Of a stretch of 64,000 nucleotides of DNA, positions 45,497 through 54,748 are shown piece by piece (the stretch's first letter is position 1; each line of letters starts with the position of its first letter). A model generated the notes under the pieces. The model did no database searches. It worked only from the letters and a program-made list of their open reading frames with translations, and was not told the origin of the DNA. The translations under genes and the position numbers were made by a program. Source of the stretch: Knoellia sp. Soil729 (GTDB lineage Bacteria; Actinomycetota; Actinomycetes; Actinomycetales; Dermatophilaceae); NCBI RefSeq assembly GCF_001427985.1, contig NZ_LMSA01000001.1:315629-379628 (forward strand), in the 5' to 3' direction.

Positions 45497-46124
45497 GGGA
45501 GCTCTCCTTCGGTGTGGGACAAGGCGGTTGGGCCACGCGTTCGAGCCCGCCCTCGCGCAGAATGCTGACGGTGTCGACGAGGCCGGAGTAGAACTCGAGG
45601 TTGTGGCCCGTGAGGACGATGGTTCGCTCCTTCTTCAGGGCCTGGAGGTCTTCCTGGAGGCGCACCATCGAGGTCCGGTCGAGCCCGTTCGTCGGCTCGT
45701 CGAGGAGGAGGACGGGAGAGGTCGAGTTCAGTGCCATCGTCAGCGTGAGACGCATCCGTTCGCCGTGCGAGTACGTCGAGACCCTGGACCCGAGCTTTGC
45801 CTCGCTGAGGTACTGGATCGAGCCGTCCACGCTTTCCGGGCAGAGCACTGACAGGTTCTGACGGCCGGTCAGGCGAAGGTAGGCGGGGGCGGTGTCGAAG
45901 ACCGGCGTGAGGGTCCTGCTCTCGGGTGCGATGCGCCGGCCCTCCCACGTCACCTGCCCGAGGTGTCGCTCGATGCCCATGATGCAGCGCAGGAGGGTGC
46001 TCTTGCCCGCGCCGTTCTCGCCCATGACGAAGTGGACAGCGTGGGGTTCGAAGGAGGCGCTCAGGTCGTTGAGGACCGGGGTGCTCCCGTAGCTCTTCGT
46101 GAGGCCGACGACGTCGAGGGTCAT
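45453..46124 (-). CDS. ABC transporter ATP-binding protein
   Basis: A 223-residue ATPase. Walker A is MGENGAGKSTLLRCIMGI, the signature is the unusual YSHGERMRLTL in place of LSGGQ, Walker B is PVLLLDEPTNGLD and the H-loop is TIVLTGHNLEF. This resembles CcmA/multidrug export ATPases. It follows the secreted-protein gene after a 13-bp hairpin and overlaps the permease gene. The weak signature motif suggests relaxed or specialised coupling. Confidence 0.88.
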   Translation of the reverse strand: MTLDVVGLTKSYGSTPVLNDLSASFEPHAVHFVMGENGAGKSTLLRCIMGIERHLGQVTWEGRRIAPESRTLTPVFDTAPAYLRLTGRQNLSVLCPESVDGSIQYLSEAKLGSRVSTYSHGERMRLTLTMALNSTSPVLLLDEPTNGLDRTSMVRLQEDLQALKKERTIVLTGHNLEFYSGLVDTVSILREGGLERVAQPPCPTPKESSLVDLYDSRATRTPL

Positions 46125-46150
46125 GACAGGCAGCTTTCTGTTGTGCGGGT

Positions 46151-46180
46151 GCCTGGAGGGCTCGTGTGAGCCCTCCAGGC
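46151..46180. terminator. intercistronic hairpin between secreted protein and ABC genes
   Basis: GCCTGGAGGGCTC and its exact complement flank the loop GTGT, 11 bases after the secreted-protein stop and 26 bases before the ATPase start. No T run follows on the minus strand, so it looks like an attenuator or stability element that lets the secreted protein be made in excess over the transporter. Confidence 0.65.
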
Positions 46181-46191
46181 AGGTGGGCGGA

Positions 46192-46716
46192 TCAGTCGGA
46201 CCAGGCCGACCAGGCGCCGTCGTGGTTCACCGAGAGGCGGTGGATGAAGTCGGAGGTGTAGACCGTGACGTCACCCCACGGCGTCACCACCCCGGCCCCG
46301 ATGGTGTTGGCCGCACGGAACCGGTCGTTTCGCACCGTGTCGTAGTACTTCGAGATGCCCTTGTTGCGCGCCACGTTCGGGAAGACGGAGCCGGACTGCT
46401 GGTAGGGGCTCGTCCAGTTCACCCGGGTCCAGTCGAACCCGAAGTCGACGTTGTCGCGGGTCCACATGAGGAAGGAGCCCCGGTAGTAGCTCGCCCGACG
46501 GCTGGCCGTCGTCAGTGCTACGGCGTTGCTCGAGGGCTTCACGGCCCCGGCCGACACGGTGCTGCCCGCCACGAAGCTGTCGATCGCGGCCTGCTGGCTT
46601 GCCGAGAGGTCCGTGCGGGCCTCGAGCTGGGCGGGCGACAGCGTGTCGGCACTGGCGGCCTGCATCGGAGCGACGAGCGCTCCGACACTGAGGAGGAGTA
46701 CTGCGGCCTTGCGCAT
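46192..46716 (-). CDS. secreted protein of unknown family next to ABC exporter
   Basis: A 174-residue protein. The signal peptide (MRKAAVLLLSVGALVAP, cleavage after ASA) is followed by a Ser/Ala-rich stretch and then an aromatic domain from about residue 75: YYRGSFLMWTRDNVDFGFDW, VFPNVARNKGISKYYDTVRN, NTIGAGVVTPWGDVTVY and the end GAWSAWSD. I do not recognise the family. Position before an ABC exporter and behind a regulator is like bacteriocin loci, but the sequence is not lactococcin 972 as I know it. AAGGGAA precedes the ATG. Confidence 0.8.
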   Translation of the reverse strand: MRKAAVLLLSVGALVAPMQAASADTLSPAQLEARTDLSASQQAAIDSFVAGSTVSAGAVKPSSNAVALTTASRRASYYRGSFLMWTRDNVDFGFDWTRVNWTSPYQQSGSVFPNVARNKGISKYYDTVRNDRFRAANTIGAGVVTPWGDVTVYTSDFIHRLSVNHDGAWSAWSD

Positions 46717-46736
46717 GTTCTGTTCCCTTCGATCGC

Positions 46737-46761
46737 GGTGATCGAGACGGTCCCGATCACC
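46737..46761. promoter_or_regulatory. inverted repeat, candidate operator of the secreted-protein gene
   Basis: GGTGATCG (46737-46744) and CGATCACC (46754-46761) are separated by nine bases, 21 bases upstream of the secreted-protein start. The half-sites are 17 bases centre to centre, right for a dimeric regulator such as the LuxR-type protein encoded upstream. Confidence 0.55.
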
Positions 46762-46827
46762 TGTCCTCAACGGGGTCCAGGAGCTACGCTCGTCGAGGAT
46801 CTTCTGCATCCCAACTGCCGAAGTCCG

Positions 46828-46863
46828 GCCCGGACCAGTGCCTCTGGTCCGGGCACTTTTCTT
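46828..46863 (+). terminator. rho-independent terminator on the plus strand
   Basis: GCCCGGACCAG and CTGGTCCGGGC form an 11-bp stem with loop TGCCT, followed by ACTTTTCTT. The T run is on the plus strand, yet all neighbouring genes are on the minus strand, so it should end an antisense or small RNA. Confidence 0.7.
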
Positions 46864-47029
46864 GGTGACCGGGCAGTGATCAGGACGCTAGCGAGCGGGG
46901 GCTGCGCGGTGACAGGCCAAAGGCCTGTCCGGGTCGGGCCATGTCCGCAGTGGGCCAGACCGCACTCCTGCCCACCGCCCATGCCGCCGCTGAGAAACCG
47001 CCTGGTCGCGGAGGGGAGAGCTGCTTGAG

Positions 47030-48046
47030 CTAGTCGAAGGGGCTGTCGATCCATCCGCGTGCGGAGGCTCGCAGCGCGAGGTCGAACCTGCTGCGTGCGT
47101 TGAGAGTGACGGCGAGACCCGCCACGAGCCGGCGGATGGTGCGCGTGGACTGGCCTGTCGAGCGAGCGATGGCCTCGTCCTTGTGTCCCAGCGCCAGCAG
47201 GTTCAGGACAGCGAGCTCCATCGGCCGCGGCCCCTCGGCTGGGTGGCTCGGCGCCGTTGCGGTGATGGGGTCGGAGTCCTTCCAGTGCAGCTCGAACAGG
47301 CTGTGCAGCAGATGGACGATGGTGCCGTGGTCAATGAACGTGGCGCCTTCGGCGGACACCTCTGGATCCAGGGGCAGCACCGCGACGCTCCGGTCGAACA
47401 GCAGCATGCGGGTGGGCAACGTCGGACGAGTTCGGACCTTGATCCCGAGGTCGGCCGACAACAGGAGGTGGCGGGCCTCGGTGGCATCGCGGTAGAAGGC
47501 CTCGAGGCAGACCATGCGCAACGTCACTCCGCGAGCGAGCAGCAGTCCGTCCAGGCGGCGTCCCTCGGCCGCTGCGTGCGCGGGCGCCTGCACGGTGACG
47601 AAGGAGCAGACCTCGTTCTTGACTTCTCGGCCCAGCTCGGAGAGCCGCTCCATGACCTCGTCGCGGCGGTACAGGGTGACGACCCCCGGGGCGTCGATGT
47701 GCCGGCCACCGTTGGCGAACACGTCGGAGAGGCGGTCCACGAGCTGTCGGGTCTCGGCCAGCTCGTCCATGTGGACGGCGAGACGACGCTCCCGGTCGGC
47801 GAGGAGTCCGTTGAGGGCCGACCGGGGGTGGATCAACGACCAGCCGGCGCCCGGTTCGGGCTTGACCACCCCCAAGGACTCGAGGTCCTCGAGCCGGGCG
47901 GTCACCACCTTCTCGTCGAGGTCGGTCAGGCCGGACAGCGTCGCGACGTCCCGCTGCGGGTGCTCCAGGAGGGCCTCGAGCACCGCCATCAGCGCTTCGT
48001 CACGCACGTCACCGTTGACGACCTCACTGTCGGACGACCACCCCAT
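47030..48046 (-). CDS. TrmB/LuxR-type transcriptional regulator
   Basis: A 338-residue regulator. The N-terminus is a winged helix (LLEHPQRDVATLSGLTDLDE, residues about 25-75) followed by a coiled-coil-like segment (DRERRLAVHMDELAETRQLV), a middle domain similar to TrmB effector/phospholipase-D-like folds, and a C-terminal LuxR helix-turn-helix (LNLLALGHKDEAIARSTGQS and TRTIRRLVAGLAVTLNARS). TAGCGT lies six bases before the ATG, so the message is likely leaderless. A 36-residue peptide gene stands 62 bases upstream. Confidence 0.85.
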   Translation of the reverse strand: MGWSSDSEVVNGDVRDEALMAVLEALLEHPQRDVATLSGLTDLDEKVVTARLEDLESLGVVKPEPGAGWSLIHPRSALNGLLADRERRLAVHMDELAETRQLVDRLSDVFANGGRHIDAPGVVTLYRRDEVMERLSELGREVKNEVCSFVTVQAPAHAAAEGRRLDGLLLARGVTLRMVCLEAFYRDATEARHLLLSADLGIKVRTRPTLPTRMLLFDRSVAVLPLDPEVSAEGATFIDHGTIVHLLHSLFELHWKDSDPITATAPSHPAEGPRPMELAVLNLLALGHKDEAIARSTGQSTRTIRRLVAGLAVTLNARSRFDLALRASARGWIDSPFD

Positions 48047-48108
48047 GGGCTCACGCTATCGCCGAAGCCGCCGGGGCGCGCGACACCCTCACCTGTCGGC
48101 GGCGCGTG

Positions 48109-48219
48109 TCACCAGCAGACCACGCACCACGTCTGGATGACGTCGACGACGCCCTGCAGCGGGGGCAGGCCGAGCCGCTCCCAGGCGGTCGTGAACGTGA
48201 GCAGCGAGTAGATGTCCAT
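48109..48219 (-). CDS. 36-residue peptide with WCVVCW C-terminus (putative precursor or signal)
   Basis: ATG at 48219 stands seven bases behind AGGGGA. The peptide begins MDIYSLLTFTTAWERLGLPP and ends DVIQTWCVVCW. The N-terminal part could be an amphipathic leader; the last six residues are a symmetric Trp-Cys-Val-Val-Cys-Trp. It is on the same strand and 62 bases before the TrmB/LuxR-type regulator. It could be a RiPP-like precursor, a signal for that regulator, or a small redox/metal peptide. No modifying enzyme is adjacent. Confidence 0.6.
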   Translation of the reverse strand: MDIYSLLTFTTAWERLGLPPLQGVVDVIQTWCVVCW

Positions 48220-48365
48220 GTGTGGGTCCCCTGTGTTCTGCGAGTCGTGCGGTTACCCGCTGAGCCTCACACCCACCGGGCCGCCGCGCATCACGATTCG
48301 GGTGTCCGCAAGGGGCAGTGTCCGCTTGCGGCCTTGGCTACACGCGGGAAACCTCGCTCTCGTGG

Positions 48366-48569
48366 TCAGCCCAGCGCCCGCTCGAACGTCACGAGGACGC
48401 CCTCGACACCGCCGGGGCCGATGCGCCCCTTCACCTCGACCGAGGTGATCTGCTTGAGCTGCCAGCCCTTGGACGCCCACTCGTTGAGGACCGACTCGAG
48501 CTTGTCGGCGGACATCTTGCCGCCGATCATGCCTTCACGGATCTGCACGACCTTGTACTCGTATCCCAT
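48366..48569 (-). CDS. DUF4177 small protein
   Basis: A 67-residue protein: MGYEYKVVQIREGMIGGKMS, then VLNEWASKGWQLKQITSVEV. This is the DUF4177 pattern (YEYKVV and GWQL), a small beta-alpha fold of unknown function. It is preceded by a tandem repeat/hairpin region and followed by 146 bases before the peptide gene, in which I see nothing. Confidence 0.85.
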   Translation of the reverse strand: MGYEYKVVQIREGMIGGKMSADKLESVLNEWASKGWQLKQITSVEVKGRIGPGGVEGVLVTFERALG

Positions 48570-48585
48570 GCCCCAACCCTACGGT

Positions 48586-48683
48586 CGACTTCGCTTGACG
48601 ACGGGCGACTTCGCTTGACGACGGGCGACTTCGCTTGACGAACGCCCTCTTCGCTTGATGGCGGACGTCAAGCGAAGAGGGCG
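48586..48683. repeat. 20-bp tandem repeats beside a 16-bp hairpin
   Basis: The unit CGACTTCGCTTGACGACGGG occurs at 48586-48605 and 48606-48625, with a partial third copy at 48626-48640. Next, CGCCCTCTTCGCTTGA (48643-48658) and its complement (48668-48683) form a hairpin with a nine-base loop, 43 bases behind the hppD stop. All copies share TTCGCTTGA, so the repeats look derived from the hairpin arm. The hairpin is the likely hppD terminator. Confidence 0.8.
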
Positions 48684-48725
48684 CAACCCACTTCAGGCGG
48701 GAAAGGTGGGGCGGGTGGGGTGGGG

Positions 48726-50596
<1,871 letters not shown>

Positions 50597-50613
50597 CCCA
50601 CGTCCGAACGACG

Positions 50614-50898
50614 TCACGCAGGGAAGGCGTTGCCGAGCACGAAGGCCGCCCAGATGGACCCGACGATGAGCAGCCCCCCGAGCACGGAGACCGCCATGCC
50701 GCGGGAACCGCCGGTGGCCCTGCGCCGCAGGCCGCCGACCACCACGAGGAGGGCTCCGACGACGTTCATGGGGATGGCGACGAGCCACGCCCACGTCCCC
50801 GTCGTGAAGGCACCGAAGGTGAAGGCGCCGGCGATGAGGACCGCGATCACCACGAGGGCGATCTGGTTGACGGTGATCTTGGCTTCGAGGATGTTCAC
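50614..50898 (-). CDS. 94-residue membrane protein of the WXG100-like operon
   Basis: Three hydrophobic segments are visible: NQIALVVIAVLIAGAFTFGA, TWAWLVAIPMNVVGALLVVV and GMAVSVLGGLLIVGSIWAAF. The GTG at 50898 lies five bases from the stop of the preceding gene. No family is recognised. As last gene of an ESX-like operon it may be a membrane partner or immunity-like protein. Confidence 0.7.
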   Translation of the reverse strand: MNILEAKITVNQIALVVIAVLIAGAFTFGAFTTGTWAWLVAIPMNVVGALLVVVGGLRRRATGGSRGMAVSVLGGLLIVGSIWAAFVLGNAFPA

Positions 50899-50902
50899 CG
50901 GA

Positions 50903-51448
50903 TCACCACGTCCCGAACGAGGCCGGCGGCCGGGGTGGGTCGTGGCGAGGAGCCTCCTGCTCCGGCGCCCGCCTGCCGTCGCTCGACGGCTCGGGAGTCG
51001 GCCAGTCCGGAATCCTCGTCTCCGGGTCACCCGGCCGGGAGTGGCGCGCCATGTGTTCGAGCCCCTCGCGCAGCTCCGGGTCGTTCTCGCTCTCCTGCTC
51101 GACGATGCTCCGCAGCCATCTCCCGACCTGCTCGCGGTAGGCCTGCGCACTCGAGTGCTCGTCCCGGCCGGTCAGCACGTCGGCCCACGACGTCTCCTCA
51201 CGGTCCAGCCGGCGTTGCAGCTCACGTCGATCGGGTCCCAGCGCGCCCGTCCGCGCCTCCTTCTCCTCCTGCTCCCGGTCGGCGCGTGAGTCCTCGGCCT
51301 CGGCATCGAGCTCGGCGCGCGCACGCGCCATCAGGTCGTTGGCCTCACCCACCTTGGCCAGGAGGTCGTGGATGTCGTCCTCCTGCCGGCGCAGCGCGGC
51401 CTCCGCCTCGAAGACGGTGCTCTCCTCGGCCCAGCGTGCGTCGCTCAC
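50903..51448 (-). CDS. charged coiled-coil protein of the WXG100-like operon
   Basis: A 181-residue hydrophilic protein rich in Glu, Arg and Ala: EAEAALRRQEDDIHDLLAKV and EANDLMARARAELDAEAEDS suggest long helices, then a Pro-rich C-terminus (PDWPTPEPSSDGRRAPEQEA). The GTG at 51448 overlaps the preceding stop (GTGA). No family is recognised; it could be a chaperone or scaffold for the secreted partners. Confidence 0.7.
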   Translation of the reverse strand: MSDARWAEESTVFEAEAALRRQEDDIHDLLAKVGEANDLMARARAELDAEAEDSRADREQEEKEARTGALGPDRRELQRRLDREETSWADVLTGRDEHSSAQAYREQVGRWLRSIVEQESENDPELREGLEHMARHSRPGDPETRIPDWPTPEPSSDGRRAPEQEAPRHDPPRPPASFGTW

Positions 51449-52173
51449 CGGAACCCTGCCTCCGCCGTCTCGTCGACGTGGTTGCCGGCCGACGAGCTGT
51501 CGGCCGACGCGGCGAAGCTGAGGATGACGTTGAGGGCCGAGAGCGCCGTGGCGACCGCCGCAGCCGCCGCGGACAGGGCCGGCAGCAGCCTGGTCAGCTC
51601 CTTGATGAGGTCGATGGCCTGGTTGATGAGCCGGATGGCTCGCCGCACCCCGGCGCCACCAGTGAAGATCTCCTTGGCGAGCTTGGCCAGGCTCATCGTC
51701 AGCACCCACTCCTCGACGAGCCCCAGGAGACCGCACGCCGCGTTCACGACCTGCTCGGTGGCCTTGAGCATGTTGCCGAGCTGCCGGCTCATCAACCCAC
51801 AGGCGGTGCCCTGCCGGCGGTGGGCGGCAGCGTGCTGGGCCATCCTCGACTGGGCGCGCTCGGCTGCCGGCGCCTGCCAGGCGTCGCCCACCGCGCCCGC
51901 GATGGTGTCGTAGTTGTTGCCCGCCGCGGTCAGGGCCAGCCCCACGTTGTGCCAGTTCGACCTGAGGCGGTCGACGCCGTTGAAGTCGCCCGCGATCGGG
52001 GACATGAGGGCCTCGATCGGGGAGAAGTGCAGCAGCTTCTGGGCGGCCCAGTCGATGGCCTGGAGGATGATGCCGCAGTTGCCCTTGGCGGACTCGATCA
52101 TGGCGCCGTAGGCGTCTCCGCCCGACGCGGGCACGAGCAGGTCCTTGGGGTCCTGCAGGGTGATGGCGGTCAT
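51445..52173 (-). CDS. WXG100/ESX-like large helical protein
   Basis: A 242-residue protein. Residues about 60-110 (RSNWHNVGLALTAAGNNYDT and VGDAWQAPAAERAQ) resemble the helical hairpin of WXG100/ESX substrates, with W-x-G replaced. A hydrophobic segment near residue 205 (LLPALSAAAAAVATALSALN) follows, like the C-terminal part of some type VII effectors. ATG 52173 overlaps the preceding stop (ATGA). No toxin domain is seen. Confidence 0.65.
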   Translation of the reverse strand: MTAITLQDPKDLLVPASGGDAYGAMIESAKGNCGIILQAIDWAAQKLLHFSPIEALMSPIAGDFNGVDRLRSNWHNVGLALTAAGNNYDTIAGAVGDAWQAPAAERAQSRMAQHAAAHRRQGTACGLMSRQLGNMLKATEQVVNAACGLLGLVEEWVLTMSLAKLAKEIFTGGAGVRRAIRLINQAIDLIKELTRLLPALSAAAAAVATALSALNVILSFAASADSSSAGNHVDETAEAGFR

Positions 52174-52772
52174 CGAAGCCCCTTGTTCTCGAAGTGCTCG
52201 TAGTCGTGCTGGTCCTCGACCGCCCCCTGGCCGTCCTGGATCGTCTGTGCCACCGACTCACCCTCCCCGAGGACCGAGATGATCGGCAGCGGGTTGCCCC
52301 GTCCCCCACCACGGTGCCTTGGCCCGACGCCATCCTCCCTCTCCAGCTCACGGATGCCTTCGTCGAGGTCCTCCGCGAGACCGGAGCCACTGGCGAGGTT
52401 CTTGTCCGTTGTGGTGACGAGGGGGTCGGTCCCCGGTGTCATTCCCGGGATCTGGGGCAGCTCCACCTCGACGGTGATGCCCTTGAGACGGGTGGAGGCC
52501 GCGATGTCGTCCTGGCGGTAGCGCCTGCGGTTGTTGTCGATGGTCGTGGCGATCGCCGTGGCGCTCGAGTGCCCCTTGGCCAGACTCTGCTCCGCCGTGT
52601 CGTAGGCCTCCTCGTACTGCGCCTTGAAGACCCCGAGGAACCCGGTGAACGCAGCGGCGTCGTCACAGTGGCCGGTGACGAAGGAGTGGGCAGCCTCCAG
52701 GTAGCCGGCGTTGAGGGCCGCCGCGGCCCGGAGACTGCGCATCCCCGCGTAGTCGACCTCGATCTCCGTCAC
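52170..52772 (-). CDS. WXG100-superfamily-like protein, first gene of operon
   Basis: A 200-residue protein starting VTEIEVDYAGMRSLRAAAAL, a pattern common in actinobacterial ESX-type proteins (DUF2580/EspC-like). Helices cover residues 5-90 and the rest is polar with low complexity (GPRHRGGGRGNP). The GTG at 52772 follows GAGGGA. It heads the four-gene operon. No EccC ATPase or other secretion component is in the window, so export would use a system elsewhere. Confidence 0.65.
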   Translation of the reverse strand: MTEIEVDYAGMRSLRAAAALNAGYLEAAHSFVTGHCDDAAAFTGFLGVFKAQYEEAYDTAEQSLAKGHSSATAIATTIDNNRRRYRQDDIAASTRLKGITVEVELPQIPGMTPGTDPLVTTTDKNLASGSGLAEDLDEGIRELEREDGVGPRHRGGGRGNPLPIISVLGEGESVAQTIQDGQGAVEDQHDYEHFENKGLR

Positions 52773-52880
52773 TGCTGGTCCCTCCCCGCGTGCGATCAGA
52801 ACGTGTGCGTGTGTCCCGAACTCTAAAGAACTCCCTGCCCCCGGGCGATGGGGAGCACTCCCCACCTCACCGGCGTCGCA

Positions 52881-54641
52881 CTAGCGACGCCCGACGAACC
52901 AGTTGCGCACCTTGTCGATGCGCACCGCCACCTGCTCGGAGGACGCGGCCGCGAGCTCCGGCCCGCCACACGCCCTGCGCAGCTCCATGTGCACGTTGGC
53001 GTGCGGCGCCCCGGTCTTCTTGGCATAGGCCGCCACGAGCTTGTTGAGTTCCTTGCGCTGCGCAGCCAGCGCCCGGTGGGCGGAGATCGGCGCCTCGGAC
53101 GCGCGGGGCTTGCGACCCGTGGCACTCGACTGCTTGGCCTGGCGTTCGTGGAGGAGCACCGACACCTGGTCGGGCTCGAGGAGGCCCGGCAGGCCGAGGT
53201 AGTCCTGCTCCTCGTCCGAGCCGACGTCCGCATGCAGGCCGAACTGCTGCGCGTCGAAGAGGACGTGGTCGAAGTGGGCGTCGGACTCGAGCGCCTCGAA
53301 GCTCTCCTCCTCGAGGCCCATCGTCCGGTCGGTGCGGTTCGCCGCCGCGATGAGGCCCTCCTCCTCGGCCCACATGGAGGCTTCTGCCTCGGGGTCGCTC
53401 TTGCGGTTGAGGGCGTGGTCGCGCTCGAGCTCCATCGACGCGGCGTGCTCGAGGATCGTGGGCACCGAGGGCAGGAAGACCGAGGCCGTCTCGCCACGCT
53501 TGCGTGCCCGCACGAAGCGGCCGACGGCCTGGGCGAAGAACAACGGTGTGGACGTCGACGTGGCATAGACGCCGACGCAGAGCCGGGGCACGTCGACCCC
53601 CTCGGAGACCATGCGGACGGCGACCATCCAGCGGGCGTCTCCCGCCGAGAACTCCTCGATCCGCGCGCTCGACCCGGCGTCGTCTGAGAGCACGACGGTC
53701 GTCTTCTCGCCCGTGAGCGAGTGCAGGATCCTGGCGTAGGCGCGCGCCGTCGTCTGGTTCGTCGCGATGACGAGTCCCCCGGCGTCGGGTACGTGCCGCC
53801 GGACCTCCGTGAGGCGCTTGTCGGCCGCGGCCAGGACCGACGGGACCCACTCCCCCTTGGGGTCGAGAGCCGTGCGCCAGGCCTGGGCCGTCTGGTCCTT
53901 GGTCAGCGGCTCACCCAGGCGGGCGGCGATCTCGTCGCCGGCCTTGGTGCGCCAGCGCATCGCGCCGCCGTAGGCGAGGAACAGCACGGGACGCACGACA
54001 GCGTCACGCAACGCGGCGGCATACCCGTAGGTGTAGTCGGCGGCGGAGCGCACGATCCCGGCCTCGTCCATCTCGTAACGCACGAACGGGATGGGGTTGG
54101 AGTCCGAGCGGAAGGGCGTCCCGGTCAGCGAGAGCCGGCGCACGGCCGGGGTGAACGCCACGCGGATGGCGTCCCCCCAGCTGCGGGCGTCTCCGCCGTG
54201 GTGGATCTCGTCGAGGATGACGAAGGTCGGGGTCGCCTCGGTCCTGCGCTGGTGCAGGTCGGGCCGGGCGGCGACCTGGGCGTAGGTCAGCGCCACTCCG
54301 TCGTACTCGTGCGAGTGGACGGCGGTGGAGTTCGAGAACTTGGGGTCGAGCTGGATGCCCACGCGAGCGGCAGCCTCCGACCACTGGGTCTTGAGGTGCT
54401 CGGTGGGCGCGATGACCGTGATCGCCCGGACCTCCCTGCTCTCGAGCAGCTCGGCCGCGATGCGCAGGGCGTAGGTCGTCTTCCCGGCGCCGGGGGTGGC
54501 CACGGCCAGGAAGTCCTTGGCATCCGCCTCGAGGTATGCCGTCAGGGCCTCCTGCTGCCAGGCGCGCAGCTTCGCTGCGGTACCCCACGCCGCCCGCTCC
54601 GGGAAGGCGGGACTTAGGTGGCTGGCAGCAGAGGTACTCAT
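52881..54641 (-). CDS. DEAD/DEAH-box helicase (SF2, SSL2-like)
   Basis: A 586-residue ATPase. Motif I is VATPGAGKTTYALRIAAELL, motif II is VILDEIHHGGDARSWGDAI, motif III LSLTGTPFRSD, and motif VI lies in FFAQAVGRFVRARKRGETAS. A Trp/Gln-rich N-terminal WQQEALTAYLE resembles a Q motif. These helicases work in DNA repair or restriction-like roles; no nuclease partner is adjacent. It carries a C-terminal domain of about 150 residues without a known match. Confidence 0.88.
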   Translation of the reverse strand: MSTSAASHLSPAFPERAAWGTAAKLRAWQQEALTAYLEADAKDFLAVATPGAGKTTYALRIAAELLESREVRAITVIAPTEHLKTQWSEAAARVGIQLDPKFSNSTAVHSHEYDGVALTYAQVAARPDLHQRRTEATPTFVILDEIHHGGDARSWGDAIRVAFTPAVRRLSLTGTPFRSDSNPIPFVRYEMDEAGIVRSAADYTYGYAAALRDAVVRPVLFLAYGGAMRWRTKAGDEIAARLGEPLTKDQTAQAWRTALDPKGEWVPSVLAAADKRLTEVRRHVPDAGGLVIATNQTTARAYARILHSLTGEKTTVVLSDDAGSSARIEEFSAGDARWMVAVRMVSEGVDVPRLCVGVYATSTSTPLFFAQAVGRFVRARKRGETASVFLPSVPTILEHAASMELERDHALNRKSDPEAEASMWAEEEGLIAAANRTDRTMGLEEESFEALESDAHFDHVLFDAQQFGLHADVGSDEEQDYLGLPGLLEPDQVSVLLHERQAKQSSATGRKPRASEAPISAHRALAAQRKELNKLVAAYAKKTGAPHANVHMELRRACGGPELAAASSEQVAVRIDKVRNWFVGRR

Positions 54642-54680
54642 CGGCTCCGCAAGGGTAGACGAGATCGTGGTGGCGACATG

Positions 54681-54711
54681 CCGAGGGCCCGCCTCCCGGA
54701 CGGGCCCTCGG
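54681..54711 (-). terminator. hairpin behind the M43 protease gene
   Basis: CCGAGGGCCCG and its complement form an 11-bp stem with a nine-base loop, 38 bases after the protease stop on the minus strand. No T run follows, so termination would depend on the strong stem or on Rho. Confidence 0.65.
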
Positions 54712-54748
54712 TGAGGTGCTGGCCCTGCTCAGGGGCCGCGGTGACGGG

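Larger units (their letters stand above)
46717..47029. other. intergenic region, 313 bp, before the secreted-protein gene
   Basis: Contains an inverted repeat likely to be an operator (46737-46761) and a terminator pointing to the plus strand (46828-46863) where no plus-strand gene ends. No protein-coding frame with a ribosome site was found on either strand. Confidence 0.6.

Noticed and set aside
46192-46716. Naming the secreted protein a lactococcin 972-type bacteriocin
   Set aside because: Context is similar, but the mature sequence lacks the motifs I know for that family, and the large membrane partner gene is missing.
48586-48640. Reading the 20-bp tandem repeats as a CRISPR array
   Set aside because: The units are directly adjacent without spacers and no cas genes are present.
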